A DNA stretch of 64,000 nucleotides from Petralouisia muris. GTDB lineage: Bacteria > Bacillota > Clostridia > Lachnospirales > Lachnospiraceae. Shown here one piece after another: positions 27,049 to 34,782 of the stretch (the stretch's first letter is position 1; every line of letters starts with the position of its first letter). The notes under the pieces were generated by a model. The model was not told the DNA's origin. It searched no databases and was given only the letters and a program-made list of their open reading frames with translations. A program made the position numbers and the translations under genes. The stretch is taken from positions 1 to 64,000 of the forward strand of contig NZ_SRYA01000015.1 in NCBI RefSeq assembly GCF_004793545.1, in the 5' to 3' direction.

Positions 27049-27170
27049 GGGACAAAGCCCCCACTTGTCCTGCTCGGTGAAGCAAAATGCTTTGAACCAA
27101 AGATAAGGTTAAATACTTATCCTCCCCTTTTTAAAAATCCCCTGTCTGCATTTGCAGGCGGGGGATTTTG
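27049..27170 (+). ncRNA. Candidate structured RNA: three hairpins and a terminator
   Basis: Four hairpins follow one another: GGACAA/TTGTCC (27050-27070), GG..GAAGC/GCTTT..ACC (27076-27097), GATAAG/CTTATC (27102-27121), then a strong terminator with arms AAAATCCCCTG... and ...CGGGGATTTT (27133-27169). The CCTCCCC just before the terminator could pair with its 3' arm. No ORF fits here, and the next gene has its own promoter at 27232, so this RNA would be independent. It resembles no riboswitch class I can name. The 378-bp gap 26928-27305 holds nothing else visible. Confidence 0.45.
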
Positions 27171-27231
27171 TAAAGTCTCTGTCCATTTCCCGGCCTGAGA
27201 GAAGGCTTTTTGGTTTTTCATAAAAAACCCT

Positions 27232-27260
27232 TTGAAAAACTGGAGAAAATGAGTTATACT
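27232..27260 (+). promoter_or_regulatory. Sigma-A promoter of the SEC-C gene
   Basis: TTGAAA (27232-27237), exactly 17 bp, TATACT (27255-27260). Transcription from here excludes upstream ATG codons and supports the start at 27306. Confidence 0.7.
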
Positions 27261-27305
27261 AGTAAGGCCTGTATAAAAATGCGCAGTGGAAGGATGGTAT
27301 TTAAA

Positions 27306-27812
27306 ATGGCGTTATTAGAACAATGGAAAGAAATTGCATACAATCAGGAAACAAATAAAGGGGATCTCCAGAAGTTCTGGCAGAGATATTTTCTCTTGGA
27401 AAAGGGAGTGTACGAGCAGCTGTTAGAAGAGCCGGATCAGGCAGTGGAAGGCACGGTAAAAGAGCTGGCGGAAAAATATCAATTGTCCATTATGGATATG
27501 ACAGGATTTTTAGACGGCATTAACGACAGCCTGATTACTCCTAATCCCATTGAAGAAATGGAAGAGGATACTCATGTTAGCCTGGCGTTTGACAAGGAAA
27601 AATTATACAAGAACATGGTGGACGCCAAGGCGGACTGGCTCTATGAGCTGCCCCAGTGGGAGAAGATATATGATGAAGAAACCAGGCACAGACTGTATCT
27701 GGAACAGAAGAAGTCCGGCACAATCATCAAGGAAGATAAGGTATATCCCAACGATCCATGTCCTTGCGGCAGTGGGAAAAAGTACAAAAAATGCTGCGGA
27801 AGGAACAAATAG
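27306..27812 (+). CDS. SEC-C motif protein
   Basis: A 168-aa mostly helical acidic protein ending in a SEC-C zinc-binding motif ([17 protein letters not shown]), the module found at the end of SecA and in many uncharacterised proteins. The body (about residues 1-140) shows no domain I recognise. ATG 27306 is chosen because the promoter at 27232-27260 lies upstream of it and the residues before it are low quality; GGAAGG precedes at a longish spacing. It is monocistronic as far as I can see, since the T-box transcript starts directly after it. Confidence 0.7.
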   Translation: MALLEQWKEIAYNQETNKGDLQKFWQRYFLLEKGVYEQLLEEPDQAVEGTVKELAEKYQLSIMDMTGFLDGINDSLITPNPIEEMEEDTHVSLAFDKEKLYKNMVDAKADWLYELPQWEKIYDEETRHRLYLEQKKSGTIIKEDKVYPNDPCPCGSGKKYKKCCGRNK

Positions 27813-27815
27813 ACC

Positions 27816-27844
27816 TTTACAGACAAGGGAAAATGGATTATAGT
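27816..27844 (+). promoter_or_regulatory. Sigma-A promoter of the T-box operon
   Basis: TTTACA (27816-27821), 17 bp, TATAGT (27839-27844). The T-box leader starts soon after, giving a leader of about 500 nt before the first gene. Confidence 0.65.
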
Positions 27845-27929
27845 ATAGGAAGCAGAATTTCCGGACAGAAGCGAGTGTAAGTTTTTTGGCGCTGCAGTCT
27901 GAGGATAACTGCAGGTTATGAAGAAACAA

Positions 27930-28290
27930 AAGCGTTGATAGGAAGAGTAAGCTGTGAAATGCCGGGTTTTCTTATTTTAAATATTGCGTATCTATAAGAA
28001 AACAGGCAGAGAGAACCGTCGAAGAACGAGATTTGTTCAAAGGCTCTGTGAATCCGCAGAATGGAAGTCAGCAAGAGCCGTTCAAGGCAAGATTCGTTCG
28101 GGCGCTGGAAACGGTTTGGCAGGAAACAGCCCAAGACCACCCTGGAGCGGCCAAGGCCCGGTGACTCCGTTATCGTCAGAATGAGAGGTTTTGTTTTATT
28201 TGTTATACATAAAACAGAACAAGCAGGGTGGAACCGCGTTTGATACGTCCCATGCAGTACAGTTGATGTTGTAGTGCATGGGATTTTTAT
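27930..28290 (+). promoter_or_regulatory. T-box riboswitch (tRNA-Thr inferred)
   Basis: The diagnostic T-box AGGGTGGAACCGCG is at 28225-28238. The terminator follows: TCCCATGCA (28248-28256) with TGCATGGGA (28275-28283) and TTTTTAT. Upstream lies a long structured leader with a stem I-like start near GGAAGAGTAAGCTG. Uncharged tRNA would pair with the T-box and stabilise the antiterminator. I infer threonine from thrS downstream; an ACC triplet near 28015 (GAGAACCGTC) could be the specifier but I did not fold the stem to prove it. Confidence 0.92.
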
Positions 28291-28361
28291 TTCACAGAAA
28301 AAGCACTGCCAGGCGCAATTGTCTAAGCTGGCATTGCGCTGCTGATTAGAAAGGAGAAATA

Positions 28362-28664
28362 ATGATGTGCAAATTGAAAGAATGGACCAAAACGTTAACG
28401 GATGTTGTGGCAATGACAAAGAAAGAATATGTTCTGACTATTGCTACCAGCTTATTAGGGGGAATTGTCATAGGCTTTGTGTTTGCCCCTAAACGAACCA
28501 GGCATACTACCATTGGTTCCCATAACGGCAGTGATAATAACAATAATGGGAAGGAAAATGGGAATGAATATCCAGATGATTTCTATGAGAACTGGGAAGA
28601 TGCCGATGAAATGGAAAATATGGAAGATTTTGAAGATATGGAAGAAGAACTTTCTTTTCATTAG
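28362..28664 (+). CDS. Small membrane protein with acidic C-terminus, in the T-box operon
   Basis: A 100-aa protein: a short basic N-terminus, one membrane helix (LTIATSLLGGIVIGFVFAP, about 24-43), then a hydrophilic tail rich in Asn/Gly and finally Asp/Glu (residues 60-98). It lies between the T-box terminator and thrS, 28 bp from thrS, so it should be induced by threonyl-tRNA shortage. Two ATGs (28362, 28365) follow AAAGGAGAAATA; either may be used. I do not recognise a family and assign no function. The only clue is its regulation. Confidence 0.65.
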   Translation: MMCKLKEWTKTLTDVVAMTKKEYVLTIATSLLGGIVIGFVFAPKRTRHTTIGSHNGSDNNNNGKENGNEYPDDFYENWEDADEMENMEDFEDMEEELSFH

Positions 28665-28691
28665 AAAAAAGACAGAAAGAGGAGCGTAAAA

Positions 28692-30662
28692 ATGAAAATT
28701 ACATTAAAAGACGGTTCCGTAAAGGAATACAGCGAAGCAAAAAGTATCTATGACATTGCATTGGATATCAGCGAAGGTCTGGCCCGCATGGCCTGTGCAG
28801 GGGAAGTAGATGGACAGGTGATGGATTTGCGGACTGTAATTGACAAAGACTGCGGGCTGAATCTTCTCACCCAGAAAGATCCAGAGGGAATCCGCACGGT
28901 TCGCCATACTTGTTCCCATGTGCTTGCAGAGGCGGTAAAACGGCTGTTTCCCAATGCAAAGCTGGCAATCGGTCCCTCCATTGACGAAGGGTTTTACTAT
29001 GATTTTGAGGCGGAACCATTTTCCAGAGAAGATCTGGACAAACTGGAAAAAGAGATGAAGAAAATCATAAAAGAAGGAAACCGGCTGGAGAGATTCACCC
29101 TTCCCCGGGCCGAAGCCATTCAGCTAATGAAAGACAGAGAAGAACCCTATAAGGTGGAATTGATTGAAGATTTGCCGGAGGATGCAGAAATCTCTTTTTA
29201 TAAACAGGGAGAAGGATTTACCGATCTCTGTGCAGGTCCGCATTTGATGAGCACAAAGCCCGTTAAGGCCTTTAAGCTGATTTCTTCCTCCATGGCTTAC
29301 TGGCGGGGAGATTCCAACAAAGCTCAGCTTCAGAGAATCTACGGTACGGCTTTTGCCGCAAAAGATGAACTGAATGCTTACCTGGAGCATTTAGAGGATA
29401 TTAAGAAACGGGATCACAATAAGCTGGGACGGGAGATGAAGCTGTTTACCACTGTGGATGTGATTGGACAGGGACTTCCCCTGCTCATGCCCAGGGGAGC
29501 CAAAATTATCCAGACCATGCAGCGGTGGATTGAAGACTTAGAGGATAATGAATGGGGTTATATCCGCACCAAAACTCCTCTGATGGCAAAATCTGATCTG
29601 TATAAGATTTCCGGCCACTGGGATCACTATATTGACGGCATGTTTGTGCTGGGAGATGAGGAAAAAGATAAAGAAGTGCTGGCATTGCGTCCCATGACTT
29701 GCCCTTTCCAGTATTATGTATACAAGGCAGAGCAGCATTCTTACCGAGATCTGCCTTTGCGTTACGGAGAAACTTCCACCCTGTTTAGAAATGAGGATTC
29801 CGGAGAAATGCATGGACTGACCCGTGTCCGCCAGTTTACCATTTCGGAAGGCCATCTGATTGTCCGCCCGGATCAGATGGTAGAAGAGTTCAAAAAATGT
29901 ATTGCGCTGGCCAAATACTGCCTGTCTACCCTGGGCGTGGAAGAGGATGTTACCTATCATCTTTCCAAGTGGGACCCAGAGAACCGGGAAAAATATATCG
30001 GCGAACCAGAGGTCTGGGAAGAAACCCAGCAGCATATGCGGGAAATTATGGATGAACTGGAAATCAATTACACAGAGGATGTGGGAGAAGCAGCCTTTTA
30101 CGGGCCTAAAATTGATATTAATGCCAAAAATGTTTATGGAAAAGAAGATACCATGATTACCATTCAGTGGGATGCGCTGCTGGCGGAACAGTTTGATATG
30201 TACTATATCGATCAAAACGGAGATAAAGTGCGGCCCTATATTATCCATAGAACATCCATGGGCTGTTATGAGAGAACGCTGGCATGGCTGATTGAGAAAT
30301 ATGCCGGCAAGTTCCCCACCTGGCTGTGTCCAGAGCAAGTCAGAGTGCTGCCGATTTCCGATAAATATGAAGCTTATGCAGCGGAAGTCGAAAAAGAACT
30401 GAAGGCCAACGGAATCCTCTGCACCACAGATAACCGTTCGGAAAAAATTGGTTACAAAATCAGAGAGAGCCGGCTGGAAAAGGTTCCTTACATGCTGGTT
30501 GTGGGTCAGCAGGAGGAAGCAGAACAGACAGTTTCCGTCAGAAGCCGGTTTGCAGGAGATGAGGGCGTGAAGCCTTTAAGTGATTTTATCAGTCAGATCT
30601 GCAAGGAAATCTGTACAAAGGAAATCCGCAAAGAGGAAATGACGGAAGAGTCTAAAAAGTAA
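28692..30662 (+). CDS. thrS: Threonyl-tRNA synthetase
   Basis: 656 aa, normal length. Domains: N-terminal TGS (residues 1-62), an editing domain with HTCSHVLAEAVKRLFP and the later DLCAGPHL, a class II catalytic core with FTTVDVIGQGLPLLMPRG, zinc ligands in the MTCPFQYYVYKAEQHSYRDLP segment (Cys, His), motif 2 LRYGETSTLFRNEDSG, motif 3 MGCYERTLAWLIEKY, and a C-terminal anticodon-binding domain (VRVLPISDKYEAYA). It charges tRNA-Thr and edits Ser-tRNA-Thr. It is under the T-box, with the small membrane protein upstream. RBS AGAGGAGCG; ATG 28692. Confidence 0.98.
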   Translation: MKITLKDGSVKEYSEAKSIYDIALDISEGLARMACAGEVDGQVMDLRTVIDKDCGLNLLTQKDPEGIRTVRHTCSHVLAEAVKRLFPNAKLAIGPSIDEGFYYDFEAEPFSREDLDKLEKEMKKIIKEGNRLERFTLPRAEAIQLMKDREEPYKVELIEDLPEDAEISFYKQGEGFTDLCAGPHLMSTKPVKAFKLISSSMAYWRGDSNKAQLQRIYGTAFAAKDELNAYLEHLEDIKKRDHNKLGREMKLFTTVDVIGQGLPLLMPRGAKIIQTMQRWIEDLEDNEWGYIRTKTPLMAKSDLYKISGHWDHYIDGMFVLGDEEKDKEVLALRPMTCPFQYYVYKAEQHSYRDLPLRYGETSTLFRNEDSGEMHGLTRVRQFTISEGHLIVRPDQMVEEFKKCIALAKYCLSTLGVEEDVTYHLSKWDPENREKYIGEPEVWEETQQHMREIMDELEINYTEDVGEAAFYGPKIDINAKNVYGKEDTMITIQWDALLAEQFDMYYIDQNGDKVRPYIIHRTSMGCYERTLAWLIEKYAGKFPTWLCPEQVRVLPISDKYEAYAAEVEKELKANGILCTTDNRSEKIGYKIRESRLEKVPYMLVVGQQEEAEQTVSVRSRFAGDEGVKPLSDFISQICKEICTKEIRKEEMTEESKK

Positions 30663-30789
30663 TTTTCCCAGGGCGTTTAGCGGAAAGAAGCGGTAAAAAG
30701 GTTCAAAAGCAAACTCTTCAGAGTCTATAGCATAAACATTGAAAAGCTGAAGTCTTAAGTATAATTCATTTTAAATTTTCAAATACTAG

Positions 30790-30831
30790 TACAGCGGATA
30801 TTGAGCGGAAAGAAGCGAGACATCCGCTGTA
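30790..30831 (+). promoter_or_regulatory. Leader hairpin before the DUF1540 gene
   Basis: TACAGCGGAT (30790-30799) and ATCCGCTGTA (30822-30831) are perfect complements. A TATAAT at 30760-30765 with TTGAAA 15 bp upstream could place the hairpin at the 5' end of the mRNA. No T-run follows, so it is not an obvious terminator. Confidence 0.4.
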
Positions 30832-30861
30832 TGATTGTTGTGGTAAGAAAGGAGATATAAA

Positions 30862-31179
30862 ATGACACAGTTAAAATGTTCAGCAAGAAACTGTATGTAC
30901 AACGATGAGCAGCTTTGCTCCAAAGGGGATATTACCATCGGAGGCCATGATGCTTCCAAATCCAATGAAACCTGCTGTGAAAGTTTTCGGGAGAGAACGG
31001 GAAGCATGACGAACTCTGTGGGACATGCAAGTAAGGAAGTCAGCGTAAAATGCCAGGCAACCAACTGTGATTTTAATGATAACTGCAGATGCAGCGCAAA
31101 TGAAATTGGTATTGCAGGAAGCAATGCATGCAGCTGCGGAGAAACAGAATGCGCAAGCTTCGACTGCCACTGTAAATAG
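30862..31179 (+). CDS. DUF1540 protein with two cysteine-rich repeats
   Basis: A 105-aa protein made of two copies of the DUF1540 module (about residues 3-45 and 60-103), each with a C-x4-C...C pattern: CSARNCMYNDEQLCSKG and CQATNCDFNDNCRCSANEIG. Fourteen or so Cys residues suggest metal binding. The family is common in spore-forming Clostridia and its function is not established. Strong RBS AAAGGAGATATAAA before ATG 30862. A terminator follows at 31294. Confidence 0.85.
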   Translation: MTQLKCSARNCMYNDEQLCSKGDITIGGHDASKSNETCCESFRERTGSMTNSVGHASKEVSVKCQATNCDFNDNCRCSANEIGIAGSNACSCGETECASFDCHCK

Positions 31180-31293
31180 ACAATGGATTATTCCGGCAGC
31201 TGTGACTGTCACAGAGGATACAGTCAAAATTGGAAAAATATGTAATTCTATAAGAACAGTTTGTGAATTTATAAAAAATACTTGTAATATTTG

Positions 31294-31350
31294 AAAACAG
31301 GAAGTAGAATGGAACTGTAGCGTTTAAACAGTATTCTTCTTCCTGTTTTT
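31294..31350 (+). terminator. Terminator downstream of the DUF1540 gene
   Basis: AAAACAGGAAGTAGAAT pairs with ATTCTTCTTCCTGTTTT across a longer loop, ending in a T-run. Confidence 0.75.
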
Positions 31351-31368
31351 GTTGGATATAAAAGTTTC

Positions 31369-31389
31369 TTTACAGACAAAATCTGTAAA
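31369..31389 (+). promoter_or_regulatory. Operator-like palindrome upstream of the phospholipase-like gene
   Basis: TTTACAGA, 5 bp, TCTGTAAA: a perfect 8-bp inverted repeat about 60 bp before the GTG start. It could be a repressor site overlapping the promoter; the protein is unknown. Confidence 0.35.
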
Positions 31390-31447
31390 GAGTATAGGCT
31401 TGAGCGTATATAATCAGGAAGAGGCACAGTGCATATGGAGGATAACA

Positions 31448-32050
31448 GTGAGAAAGAAATCTCATATATCATTGGCAAAATACATTGTAGACAGTTTAGA
31501 AGAGCAGGAGCTGCAGAAGCATAAAAAGGCATTTTATTTAGGCAGTATCCTTCCAGACTGCAAGCCTTCCTTTATTACAGTGAAGCATGAAATGGAAGGG
31601 ACGTTCCCTAAGGTACAGCGGGAATTAGAGGAGCTTGTGCAACGTCAGAGAAACTCTCAGATTAATATGCGGGTGTTTTACCGGAATCTGGGAGAAGTCA
31701 TTCATTACATAGCAGATTATTTTACATTTCCCCATAATCCTCACTATCCTGGCAATCTGAAGGATCACTGTATCTATGAGGAACAATTAAAGCGGGGACT
31801 AAAGGAATATATTGCCAGCGGTGAGGCGGAAAGAAACAGTCAGTGGATTCGCTTTTCGGTGACAAATCTTAACAGTACGACAGATATTTGCAATTTTATA
31901 CGGAAAGCACACGAAACTTATGTTAAATTGAAGAATTCTGTCGAAGATGATTGTCGACATATTGTGACATTGTGTCATCAGGTGGTAGTGGCGGTAATCC
32001 GGCTGATTAAGCGGGATACAGCCCCTGAGATCACAGCGGCGGCAAGTTAG
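31448..32050 (+). CDS. Zinc-dependent phospholipase C-like protein
   Basis: A 200-aa protein of the zinc-dependent phospholipase C / S1-P1 nuclease-like fold. Likely metal ligands: His in KKSHISLAKYIV, Asp in YLGSILPDCKPSF, HEMEG, and the dense VIHYIADYFTFPHNPHYPG motif. No signal peptide is visible from the chosen start. GTG 31448-31450 is preferred because GGAGG (31437-31441) lies 6 bp upstream; the longer ATG start at 31349 falls in the preceding terminator. Clostridial proteins of this kind are usually cytoplasmic and uncharacterised, so phospholipase activity is not claimed. Confidence 0.75.
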   Translation: MRKKSHISLAKYIVDSLEEQELQKHKKAFYLGSILPDCKPSFITVKHEMEGTFPKVQRELEELVQRQRNSQINMRVFYRNLGEVIHYIADYFTFPHNPHYPGNLKDHCIYEEQLKRGLKEYIASGEAERNSQWIRFSVTNLNSTTDICNFIRKAHETYVKLKNSVEDDCRHIVTLCHQVVVAVIRLIKRDTAPEITAAAS

Positions 32051-32063
32051 GAAAATGATAAAA

Positions 32064-32090
32064 TGTCGAATAAAAGCATTTTATGTCGAA
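32064..32090 (+). promoter_or_regulatory. Paired Spo0A boxes
   Basis: Two perfect TGTCGAA boxes at 32064-32070 and 32084-32090, 20 bp apart (two helical turns) and about 30-56 bp upstream of the -35. Two more near matches (TGTCGAA 31939-31945, TGTCGAC 31952-31958) lie in the end of the upstream gene. This is the expected arrangement for Spo0A control of the next promoter. Confidence 0.65.
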
Positions 32091-32119
32091 ATGTCCTGTA
32101 AAAAAATGGCGATTTTCGT

Positions 32120-32148
32120 TTGCTTTTTTTCTCCAAAGATAATACAAT
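32120..32148 (+). promoter_or_regulatory. Sigma-A promoter of the Spo0E-like gene
   Basis: TTGCTT (32120-32125), 17 bp, TACAAT (32143-32148), 27 bp before the start codon. Confidence 0.65.
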
Positions 32149-32175
32149 ATATGCGAGGGGAAAAAGGAGCATAAG

Positions 32176-32349
32176 ATGAACATGTCAGAGCTGGTGAGAG
32201 AGATTGAAATTAAACGACAGGCATTGGATGTGGAAGCAGGGAAGGCCATCTGGACGCCAGAGTGTTATCAGATGAGTATCCAGTTGGATAAACTGATTGA
32301 AACTTACATGCAATGCAAAGAGGAAGTTCAGCTGCTGAGCTGCAGCTGA
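32176..32349 (+). CDS. Spo0E-family aspartyl-phosphate phosphatase-like small protein
   Basis: A 57-aa protein beginning MNMSELVREIEIKRQ. Two predicted helices are joined by a turn, and the second carries MSIQLDKLIETYM, matching the SQELDxLI signature of Spo0E phosphatases, which dephosphorylate Spo0A~P and restrain sporulation. The Ser and the Leu-Asp are kept; the Gln-Glu pair is Ile-Gln. RBS GGAG at 32166-32169. Paired Spo0A boxes upstream suggest negative feedback on sporulation entry. Assignment rests on the short motif and size. Confidence 0.65.
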   Translation: MNMSELVREIEIKRQALDVEAGKAIWTPECYQMSIQLDKLIETYMQCKEEVQLLSCS

Positions 32350-32409
32350 ATTAAGCAACAAACAGAAAAAGGGAAGGGGCGGATAGCTCCTTCCCCAGGG
32401 GGAAGGAAG

Positions 32410-32461
32410 CAGAGTTGAGAGACGATGAGAAATCAGATTGCAAGCGAGTCTCAACTCTGTC
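32410..32461 (+). terminator. Terminator after the Spo0E-like gene
   Basis: CAGAGTTGAGAGAC (32410-32423) pairs with GTCTCAACTCTG (32448-32459) and is followed by TCTTTCTGTT. Confidence 0.7.
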
Positions 32462-32585
32462 TTTCTGTTATAAAATATTAAAAAAATTGAAAAAAATATT
32501 GACATATGACGAAATATGATAAAGAATATAAAGTGAATACCATCTTAAAGAAATGTAAGATTATTTAAGAAAAAGAGGGCATGAT

Positions 32586-33944
32586 ATGGGACTTGGAAAA
32601 ACAAAGAGACTGGTGAAATCAATTTCAGAGCTGAGGGATGATAATTATGCAGGGGAACCGGAGTTAAGTGATATCTACCGGCGTTTAGTACATAACAGGG
32701 ATCAGTTTGCAGAGATTCTTGAGAAAAATATCAAGGCAGTGATGCAGATTAGTTCCCTGGACTTAACGGTGCAGCATGAAACAGATAAGATTCTTGAGAT
32801 ATCCCATAATGTGGCGAAGGCTACAGAGGTTATTTTTGGAGCCGGCGGGGATCATTCAGAAGTGGAAGGCAACAATTCCCTGGAACAGCTGACCAACACG
32901 ATCATCAGGGTGTCAGAAGAGACAGAAGAGGTCTATCAGAAGATTGAGAAAGGGCAGGAAGAGCTTACCTCTATTCGGGATCTTTCGGATCAGGCCATCG
33001 AAGTATCCAAAGAGATGCGGAAGGATATGGATGAACTGCTGGATGTGATTAATAATATGAATGAGGTAATTTCAGGAATAGAGTCTATTTCCATGCAGAC
33101 CAATCTTCTTGCATTGAACGCCTCTATAGAGGCTGCAAGGGCAGGAAGAGCAGGCCGGGGATTTGCTGTAGTGGCAGATGAAATCCGTGCTTTAGCAGAG
33201 CAGACTCAGAAATTAACCGGAGATATGGGAGAATTTGTGGAAGGAATTCGGGGAGCCTCCCAGAAGAGTGCCGGAAGCACCACGAATACGATAGAAGCGC
33301 TTGGAACTATGACCGGAAAGATTGGGAACGTATGGGAATTGAATGATGAGAATCAACGGCATGTGTCGAAGGTCAGCGAATCTGTTACTTCGCTTGCGGC
33401 AGTCAGTGAGGAAATCAGCAGCACTATGGCCGAGATGGAGAATCAGCTGAGGAACAGTACAGATTTTATGCGTGAGATCGGAAACGAGCTGATGAAGGCT
33501 ACAGAGCCGGTGGTGGATATTGAGGAAACCCTGGATTCTGCAGTCAAACTGATGGGAAAGATGTCCAATGACAGCTTTTTACAGATGAAAAATGCAGAAT
33601 TCTGCAAATATATGCAGAATGCCATTGGCGCCCATCGGAGCTGGATTAATAATTTGGAGAAAATGGTAAAGGAACGGGTGATTGTGCCTCTTCAGCTGGA
33701 TTCTTCCAAGTGCGGATTCGGACATTTTTATTATTCCTTTACGCCGGAGATACCGGGAGTCCGGGAAATATGGGATGGATTGGCGGAGAAGCATCAGAAG
33801 TTCCATGCCTTTGGTTCCGATGCGATCAATGCATTGTTTAATGATGATTATGGCAAGGCAGAACAGGTATGCCGGGCGGCAGAAGAATATTCCAGAGAAT
33901 TGATTGCAGACATGGAGAAAATCATTCGTCTTGCAGAAGGTTAA
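32586..33944 (+). CDS. Soluble methyl-accepting chemotaxis-like protein with CZB zinc-binding domain
   Basis: A 452-aa cytoplasmic receptor with no membrane helix. The coiled-coil signalling domain covers about residues 60-320, with the hairpin tip [33 protein letters not shown], where CheA/CheW bind. The C-terminal chemoreceptor zinc-binding domain (about 335-450) has its ligands visible: His in GAHRSW, Cys in [12 protein letters not shown], and His in EKHQKFH. Such receptors sense zinc or oxidants such as hypochlorous acid. No other chemotaxis genes are here. The promoter region around 32498 (TTGACA...) is AT-rich, and ATG 32586 follows a weak GAGGGC site. It stands alone between two terminators. 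Confidence 0.9.
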   Translation: MGLGKTKRLVKSISELRDDNYAGEPELSDIYRRLVHNRDQFAEILEKNIKAVMQISSLDLTVQHETDKILEISHNVAKATEVIFGAGGDHSEVEGNNSLEQLTNTIIRVSEETEEVYQKIEKGQEELTSIRDLSDQAIEVSKEMRKDMDELLDVINNMNEVISGIESISMQTNLLALNASIEAARAGRAGRGFAVVADEIRALAEQTQKLTGDMGEFVEGIRGASQKSAGSTTNTIEALGTMTGKIGNVWELNDENQRHVSKVSESVTSLAAVSEEISSTMAEMENQLRNSTDFMREIGNELMKATEPVVDIEETLDSAVKLMGKMSNDSFLQMKNAEFCKYMQNAIGAHRSWINNLEKMVKERVIVPLQLDSSKCGFGHFYYSFTPEIPGVREIWDGLAEKHQKFHAFGSDAINALFNDDYGKAEQVCRAAEEYSRELIADMEKIIRLAEG

Positions 33945-33992
33945 AAGCAGAAAACCGCTTTACGGCAGGTTATTTGTCGTCAAAAGCCGAAC

Positions 33993-34027
33993 AAAGAAAG
34001 AAAGTGAGCATTCACTTTCTTTCTTTT
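33993..34027 (+). terminator. Strong terminator before the division cluster
   Basis: AAAGAAAGAAAGTGA and TCACTTTCTTTCTTT form a perfect 15-bp stem with a 4-nt loop and a T-run. The rest of the 330-bp gap (33945-34274) holds the mraZ promoter and operator. Confidence 0.9.
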
Positions 34028-34127
34028 TTGTGCAAAATGTCTTAAAAAACACTGATTTCAGAAAATTTGACAGAAATCTGGCAAATAGGAGGGAAAATTT
34101 GCCTTTTTGGATTTCACAAATTTACTA

Positions 34128-34156
34128 TTGCTTTTTTGTCTGTGATAAGCTAGAAT
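34128..34156 (+). promoter_or_regulatory. Sigma-A promoter of the dcw cluster
   Basis: TTGCTT (34128-34133), 17 bp, TAGAAT (34151-34156), directly upstream of the MraZ boxes. Confidence 0.65.
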
Positions 34157-34165
34157 GTAATAAAA

Positions 34166-34210
34166 GTGGAGAGAAGTGGTGAAAAAGGGTGATAAGTGGT
34201 GAGAAAGTGG
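34166..34210 (+). promoter_or_regulatory. MraZ-binding repeats (autoregulatory operator)
   Basis: GTGG occurs at 34166, 34176, 34196 and 34207 with a GGGTG variant at 34187, each preceded by A/G-rich bases, giving about 10-bp phasing. Direct repeats of this form upstream of mraZ bind the ring-shaped MraZ protein in other bacteria. Their position just after the promoter fits repression of the cluster. Confidence 0.7.
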
Positions 34211-34274
34211 ATAATAATGTTGGCAGTGCCCACAGAATAAACCGCCACATCCTTTCTGACAGAAGGTGATGTCT

Positions 34275-34706
34275 ATGTTCATGGGTGAATACAATCACAC
34301 AGTTGATACAAAAGGCAGACTGATAGTTCCGTCCAAATTCAGGGAATTGTTGGGAGATGAATTTGTTGTGACAAAGGGACTGGATGGATGCTTATTCGTG
34401 TATTCTGGTGATGAGTGGAAGCTTATGGAAACCAAATTCAGAGAAGTATCACAATTCTCCAAAGAAGCCCGGAAGTTTGCAAGATTTTTCTTTGCAGGTG
34501 CAGCAACCTGTGAAGTGGACAAACAGGGGCGTGTACTGTTGCCGGCAACCCTCAGGGAATTTGCCGGGATTGAGAAAGAGGTTGTCTTGGCAGGCGTGGT
34601 GAACCACATAGAAATCTGGAGCAAAGACAGATGGCAGGATACTAATGAATATGATGATGTGGAGGAAATCGCAGAACATATGGCAAGCCTGGGACTTTCG
34701 ATTTAA
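34275..34706 (+). CDS. mraZ: Transcriptional regulator MraZ
   Basis: A 143-aa protein with two AbrB-like swapped-hairpin motifs: MFMGEYNHTVDTKGRLIVPSKFR at the N-terminus and CEVDKQGRVLLPATLREF near residue 75. It forms a multimeric ring that binds GTGG repeats at its own promoter. It is the first gene of the division cluster. ATG 34275 is preferred over GTG 34266 because the conserved family start is MFMGE and AAGGTGAT lies just upstream. Confidence 0.97.
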   Translation: MFMGEYNHTVDTKGRLIVPSKFRELLGDEFVVTKGLDGCLFVYSGDEWKLMETKFREVSQFSKEARKFARFFFAGAATCEVDKQGRVLLPATLREFAGIEKEVVLAGVVNHIEIWSKDRWQDTNEYDDVEEIAEHMASLGLSI

Positions 34707-34782
34707 TGCAGACTTTGGCTGCGGATGATCTGTGGAGAAGCCTAAACAGGAGAAATAATAAAAAGGAACAGAAAGGGAGCTT

